The translations under genes were made by a program, and so were the position numbers. Of a DNA stretch of 64,000 bases, positions 59,867 to 64,000 are shown in pieces; the first letter of the stretch is position 1, and every line of letters starts with the position of its first letter. Below the pieces are notes generated by a model. It saw only the letters and a program-made list of their open reading frames with translations. It ran no database searches and was not told the origin of the DNA. This DNA comes from Thiomicrorhabdus lithotrophica (GTDB taxonomy: Bacteria > Pseudomonadota > Gammaproteobacteria > Thiomicrospirales > Thiomicrospiraceae): contig NZ_CP102381.1 in NCBI RefSeq assembly GCF_029201445.1, positions 372,001-436,000 of the forward strand, in the 5' to 3' direction.

Positions 59867-60376
59867 ATGTCTTCACGTGAATTACAAGACACACAAGATG
59901 GTCTAATTGAAAAATTAGTAAATGTGCGTCGTGTTGCTAAAGTTGTAAAAGGTGGTCGTGTATTCGGTTTTTCAGCACTAGCAGTTGTTGGTGATGGGGA
60001 AGGGAAAGTAGGTTACGGTAGCGGTAAAGCTAACGAAGTACCTGTGGCTATCAAAAAAGCAATGGAAAAAGCACGACGTAACATGAGAGACGTACATCTT
60101 AATAACGGTACTATCCAATACCCAATCAACTTCAAGCAAGGTGCTGCTAACATTGTTATGCTTCCTGCTTCTGAAGGTACTGGTGTTATTGCTGGTGGTG
60201 CTATGCGTGCAGTTTTAGAAGCTGCTGGTGTTAAAAACGTACTTTCTAAATGTGTAGGTACTACACGTCCAGTTAACGTTGTTCGTTCTACGGTTAATGC
60301 ACTTACAGGAATTTCAAGTCCTGATTATATTGCAGCTAAGCGTGGTAAAACAGTTTCTGAAATTGTAGGTGAATAA
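59867..60376 (+). CDS. rpsE: Ribosomal protein S5
   Basis: A 169-residue S5 that helps accuracy of decoding. [20 protein letters not shown] and the [20 protein letters not shown] stretch are present. Confidence 0.98.
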   Translation: MSSRELQDTQDGLIEKLVNVRRVAKVVKGGRVFGFSALAVVGDGEGKVGYGSGKANEVPVAIKKAMEKARRNMRDVHLNNGTIQYPINFKQGAANIVMLPASEGTGVIAGGAMRAVLEAAGVKNVLSKCVGTTRPVNVVRSTVNALTGISSPDYIAAKRGKTVSEIVGE

Positions 60377-60377
60377 G

Positions 60378-60566
60378 ATGTCAGATAAGAAATATGTCAC
60401 AGTGACGTTGGTAAAAAGCACCATTGGTCGTTTACCTGCGCATAGAGCATGTGTATCTGGTCTTGGTCTGAGAAAGATGCACCAAACAAAAACTGTTATT
60501 GATACTCCTGAAAATCGTGGGATGATCAATAAAGTTTCCTATTTGCTTAAGGTAGAGGACGCATAA
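60378..60566 (+). CDS. rpmD: Ribosomal protein L30
   Basis: A 62-residue L30. [20 protein letters not shown] and [20 protein letters not shown] are family motifs. I chose ATG 60378, 1 bp after the rpsE stop; a GTG at 60369 lies inside rpsE. Confidence 0.97.
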   Translation: MSDKKYVTVTLVKSTIGRLPAHRACVSGLGLRKMHQTKTVIDTPENRGMINKVSYLLKVEDA

Positions 60567-60567
60567 G

Positions 60568-61002
60568 ATGCTATTAAATACTCTAAAACCTGCTGAAGGT
60601 TCTAAGCCTTCTAAAAAGCGTGTAGGACGTGGTCAAGGTTCTGGCTGGGGTAAGATGGGTGGCCGTGGTCATAAAGGTCAAAAATCTCGCTCTGGTGGTA
60701 TGCCTAAGATTGGTTTTGAAGGTGGACAAATGCCTCTTCAAAGAAGATTGCCGAAAGTTGGTTTCTCTTCAAGAAAATCTGCATATGCAACTGAGATTCG
60801 TCTAGATACATTAGCAAAAATTGATGCTGATATCATTGATATCGCTGCTCTTAAGGCGGCTGATGTTATTGGTGAAAAAATTAAAGTTGTTAAGGTTATT
60901 TGCTCAGGTGAATTATCGAAAGCAGTTAAATTATCAGGCATTAAAGCAACTGCTGGTGCTAAAGCTGCTATTGAAGCAGCTGGTGGATCAGTAGAAGCCT
61001 AA
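60568..61002 (+). CDS. rplO: Ribosomal protein L15
   Basis: A 144-residue L15 with the Gly/Arg-rich N-terminal extension ([20 protein letters not shown]) that enters 23S rRNA. It is 1 bp after rpmD and 2 bp before secY. Confidence 0.98.
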   Translation: MLLNTLKPAEGSKPSKKRVGRGQGSGWGKMGGRGHKGQKSRSGGMPKIGFEGGQMPLQRRLPKVGFSSRKSAYATEIRLDTLAKIDADIIDIAALKAADVIGEKIKVVKVICSGELSKAVKLSGIKATAGAKAAIEAAGGSVEA

Positions 61003-61004
61003 TT

Positions 61005-62312
61005 ATGAATAGTTCTATTGCATCAGGTATGGGTGATTTAAGAAACAAAATATTTTTTGTTTTAGGTGCTTTAATCGTTTATCGATTAGGTACTCATATC
61101 CCTGTACCAATGATTGATCCAATTGCTCTAGCAGCAATGTTTGAACAGCAACAAGGTACTATCTTGGACATGTTTAACATGTTCTCTGGTGGTGCTTTGG
61201 AGCGTTTGTCTATCTTCGCTCTTGGTATCATGCCTTATATATCGGCATCGATTATCATGCAGCTTCTTACTGTAGTATCTCCAACATTGGAACAGCTAAA
61301 GAAAGAAGGTGAAGCAGGTCGTCGTAAGATAACTCAGTACACTCGTTACGGTACTGTTGTACTTGCAACGTTCCAAGGGTTAGGTGTTGCTATAGCACTT
61401 GAGTCACAGAATGTGAATGGTATGTCCGTAGTAATTGATCCAGGTCTAATGTTTAGACTTATAGCAGTTATTACCCTAGTAACTGGTACAGTTTTCCTAA
61501 TGTGGTTAGGAGAGCAGATTACAGAACGAGGAATTGGTAATGGTATTTCTTTGATTATCTTTGCTGGTATCGTTGCTGGATTACCATCAGCTCTAGGCGG
61601 GACTTTTGAACAGGTAAATACAGGTGCTATGCACGCTATTACAGTATTCATACTGCTAGCTTTAGTATTTGCAGTTATTGCGTTTGTTGTTTTCGTTGAA
61701 AGAGGACAACGTCGTATCCCTGTTCACTATGCGCAAAAGATGCGTGGGCGTAAGTTATATGGTGGTCAAGAGTCACATCTTCCACTTAAACTTAATATGG
61801 CTGGAGTGATTCCTCCCATCTTTGCTTCTAGTATTATCCTTTTCCCAGCTACGCTAGGTGGTTGGTTTGGTAGTGCTGAAGGTCTAGGATGGTTGAAGGA
61901 CATCGCCACGACGATGTCACCAGGTCAGCCGCTTTATGTACTTTTGTATGCAATAGCTATTATCTTCTTCTGTTTCTTTTATACAGCGATTGTTTTCAAT
62001 CCAAAAGAGACAGCAGATAATTTAAGAAAATCAGGTGCCTATTTACCAGGTATCAGACCAGGTGCTCAAACAGCACGTCATATTGATAGTATTATGGGCC
62101 GTCTAACTTTAGCCGGTGCTATTTACATCACTGCCGTTTGTTTGATACCAGAGTTCCTAATTTTATATTGGAACGTTCCATTCTATTTTGGTGGAACTTC
62201 ACTACTCATTATAGTTATCGTTGTTATGGATTTCATGACGGCTGTTCAAGCCCAAATGCAGTCTACTCAATATGACGGCATGATGAAGAAAGCAAATTTA
62301 AAAGGTAAATAA
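61005..62312 (+). CDS. secY: Preprotein translocase subunit SecY
   Basis: A 435-residue channel protein with ten predicted membrane spans. [20 protein letters not shown] and [20 protein letters not shown] are family motifs. It forms SecYEG with SecE at 35.5 kb. After it, the usual rpmJ gene is missing: only 87 bp separate secY and rpsM. Confidence 0.98.
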   Translation: MNSSIASGMGDLRNKIFFVLGALIVYRLGTHIPVPMIDPIALAAMFEQQQGTILDMFNMFSGGALERLSIFALGIMPYISASIIMQLLTVVSPTLEQLKKEGEAGRRKITQYTRYGTVVLATFQGLGVAIALESQNVNGMSVVIDPGLMFRLIAVITLVTGTVFLMWLGEQITERGIGNGISLIIFAGIVAGLPSALGGTFEQVNTGAMHAITVFILLALVFAVIAFVVFVERGQRRIPVHYAQKMRGRKLYGGQESHLPLKLNMAGVIPPIFASSIILFPATLGGWFGSAEGLGWLKDIATTMSPGQPLYVLLYAIAIIFFCFFYTAIVFNPKETADNLRKSGAYLPGIRPGAQTARHIDSIMGRLTLAGAIYITAVCLIPEFLILYWNVPFYFGGTSLLIIVIVVMDFMTAVQAQMQSTQYDGMMKKANLKGK

Positions 62313-62399
62313 CTAAAACAAGTTATATATCTGGTATTTAGGTTGGAAGACGTGTATAATCGCTCGTTTTTCAGTAGATGGAATTAAAGGGAGCGCAAA

Positions 62400-62756
62400 A
62401 TGGCTCGTATTGCCGGCGTAAACATTCCAGTTAACAAGCATATTGTTATTGGATTGACTTCGATCTACGGGATTGGTTCTACTTCAGCTAAAGCACTTTG
62501 TGAAGCTGTTAAGTTAGACCCGACCACGAAGGTTCGAGAACTAACTGAAGAGCAGTTAGAAGCACTTCGTTCAGAAGTTACAAATTATAAAATTGAAGGT
62601 GATCTTCGTCGTGAAGTATCTATGAACATCAAACGTTTGATGGACATGGGTTGCTACAGAGGAATTCGTCACCGTCGTAGTCTGCCATTACGCGGACAAC
62701 GTACAAAAACAAATGCACGTACTCGTAAAGGTCCTATCAGACCTATTAAGAGATAA
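62400..62756 (+). CDS. rpsM: Ribosomal protein S13
   Basis: A 118-residue S13 of the 30S head. [20 protein letters not shown] and [20 protein letters not shown] are typical. GGGAG precedes ATG 62400. A TATAAT at about 62355 in the secY-rpsM gap may mark an internal promoter, but its -35 box is poor. Confidence 0.98.
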   Translation: MARIAGVNIPVNKHIVIGLTSIYGIGSTSAKALCEAVKLDPTTKVRELTEEQLEALRSEVTNYKIEGDLRREVSMNIKRLMDMGCYRGIRHRRSLPLRGQRTKTNARTRKGPIRPIKR

Positions 62757-62777
62757 CGCATAATTGCGAGATTAGAT

Positions 62778-63173
62778 ATGGCAAAAGCTAAAGCAAATTC
62801 GCGTGTTAAAAAGAAAGTAAAACAGGTCGTAACTGATGCAGTTGCACATGTTCATGCTAGTTTTAACAACACAATTGTGACTATCACAGATCGTCAAGGT
62901 AATGCACTTTGCTGGGCAACTTCTGGTGGTAGTGGATTCCGTGGTTCTCGTAAGAGTACTCCATTCGCTGCACAGGTTGCTGCAGAGCGAGCTGGTCAAA
63001 TGGCTCACGACTACGGTGTTAAGAACATGGAAGTTATGGTTAAAGGTCCTGGACCTGGCCGTGATTCTGCTGTTCGTGGTCTACATAGTGCTGGATTCAA
63101 GATTACTTCTATTGCAGATGTAACTCCTATTCCTCACAACGGTTGCCGTCCACCTAAGAAACGTCGCGTTTAA
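62778..63173 (+). CDS. rpsK: Ribosomal protein S11
   Basis: A 131-residue S11 of the 30S platform. [20 protein letters not shown] and [15 protein letters not shown] are conserved; the Asn-Gly in HNGCRPP is a known site of isoaspartate in other bacteria. Confidence 0.98.
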   Translation: MAKAKANSRVKKKVKQVVTDAVAHVHASFNNTIVTITDRQGNALCWATSGGSGFRGSRKSTPFAAQVAAERAGQMAHDYGVKNMEVMVKGPGPGRDSAVRGLHSAGFKITSIADVTPIPHNGCRPPKKRRV

Positions 63174-63187
63174 TATTTGAGGTTAAC

Positions 63188-63808
63188 ATGGCTAGATATA
63201 TTGGTCCAAAGTGTAAACTTGCTCGTCGTGAAGGTACTGATCTTTTCTTAAAAAGCGGTGTTCGTAGCATCGAATCTAAGTGTAAGATTGATCAGCTTCC
63301 TGGTCAGCACGGAGCAGGACGTAAAAAAGTAACTGAATATGGTTTACAGTTACGTGAAAAACAAAAAGTTCGTCGTATGTACGGTGTACTAGAGAAAAAA
63401 TTCCGTCTTTATTATAAAGAAGCGGATCGTCGTAAAGGTTCGACAGGTGTTAACTTGTTGCAAATCCTTGAAAGTCGTTTAGATAACGTTGTTTATCGTA
63501 TGGGCTTTGCTTCTACTCGTTCTGAAGCACGTCAGTTAGTTTCTCATAAGGCGATTATGGTAAATGGTCAGTCAGTAAACATTCCTTCTTATGAAGTGAA
63601 TACTGGTGACGTAGTTACTATTAGAGAGAAATCTCGTAATCAAACTCGTATCGCTACTGCATTAGAAATTAATGCACAGGCTGGTGCTGTTAGCTGGGTT
63701 GAAGTTAACAAATCTGCGTTTGAAGGTACATTTAAAAATGTTCCTGATCGTTCAGATCTATCTGCTGATATTTCAGAAAACTTAATTGTTGAGCTTTACT
63801 CTAAGTAA
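63188..63808 (+). CDS. rpsD: Ribosomal protein S4
   Basis: A 206-residue S4 with an S4 RNA-binding domain ([20 protein letters not shown]). It nucleates 30S assembly and represses the alpha operon in E. coli. The N-terminal zinc-binding Cys set is incomplete, so it is the zinc-free type. Confidence 0.98.
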   Translation: MARYIGPKCKLARREGTDLFLKSGVRSIESKCKIDQLPGQHGAGRKKVTEYGLQLREKQKVRRMYGVLEKKFRLYYKEADRRKGSTGVNLLQILESRLDNVVYRMGFASTRSEARQLVSHKAIMVNGQSVNIPSYEVNTGDVVTIREKSRNQTRIATALEINAQAGAVSWVEVNKSAFEGTFKNVPDRSDLSADISENLIVELYSK

Positions 63809-63835
63809 ACTTTGATACTACGGAGATAACTTCGA

Positions 63836-64000
63836 ATGCAAGAGATGTTAGAACAGTTGTTAACACCGCGTTTAGTTGATATTGATACAAAGACAGCGTT
63901 TCACAGTCGTGTAACTCTTGAGCCACTTGAACGTGGTTTCGGACACACACTAGGAAATGCTTTACGCCGTATTCTTTTATCATCTATGCCTGGTGCTGCT
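63836..64000 (+). CDS. rpoA: RNA polymerase subunit alpha, N-terminal part
   Basis: The first 55 codons of rpoA, cut by the right edge. [20 protein letters not shown] is the universal alpha-subunit dimerisation motif. CGGAG lies 11 bp before ATG 63836, and the gene follows rpsD by 27 bp in the usual alpha operon order. Confidence 0.97.
   Translation, partial: MQEMLEQLLTPRLVDIDTKTAFHSRVTLEPLERGFGHTLGNALRRILLSSMPGAA

Overview
The window looks like the chromosome of a moderately AT-rich, sulfur-oxidising, chemolithoautotrophic gammaproteobacterium of the Thiomicrospira / Hydrogenovibrio / Thiomicrorhabdus group. The evidence is an alpha-carboxysome (cso) locus next to a SulP-type anion transporter and a LysR regulator, the gammaproteobacterial gene order tRNA-Tyr/Gly/Thr-tuf-tRNA-Trp-secE-nusG-rplKAJL-rpoBC, and the protein families throughout. 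The genus is an inference; no 16S gene is present.

Layout. 1-6.9 kb: 3' end of a carboxysome operon (csoSCA fragment, csoS4A, csoS4B, two csoS1 genes, a bacterioferritin-like gene, an acRAF-like gene and a small disordered ORF ending in a Trp-containing tail), then a SulP transporter, rdgB overlapping csoS1D, and a CbbR/CcmR-like LysR gene. Together they build the shell, dehydrate bicarbonate inside it and probably import inorganic carbon. 7.2-15.2 kb: an OmpR-type two-component system followed by a CzcCBA/CusCBA-like metal efflux operon ending in a DUF3240 gene, with an 11-bp tandem repeat in the promoter gap as a likely regulator site. 15.3-18.8 kb (minus): metY, bioD, purC, psiE. 19.0-25.2 kb: rpe-gph and trpE-G-D-ybaN-C, with a small ORF coupled to trpE. 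25.3-31.3 kb: RMD1-like gene, a 2OG-Fe(II) oxygenase (minus), a polyamine operon (speD-speE-ornithine decarboxylase), osmC and zntB. 31.3-33.4 kb (minus): bioA and truC. 33.7-47.2 kb: tRNA genes, tufB, secE-nusG, rplKAJL, rpoBC. 47.2-64 kb: str, S10, spc and alpha operons up to the first codons of rpoA.

The most striking unexplained signal is a short palindrome, core CAGGCCTG and fullest common form TTACCAGGCCTGGTAA. It occurs 18 times, 17 of them between 7.4 and 33.4 kb, both between genes and inside them. In genes it is read in the same frame (..A GGC CTG) 10 times out of 12. It is absent from the carboxysome region and nearly absent from the transcription/translation genes. It behaves like a highly iterated palindrome (compare HIP1 of cyanobacteria). 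One copy lies within a terminator-like hairpin in the first codons of bioD. Other leads are the candidate McdB-like protein without McdA, a gene-conversion tract between the two csoS1 genes, a 45-codon ORF coupled to trpE, a possible leader ORF before speD, and the absence of rpmJ from the spc operon.
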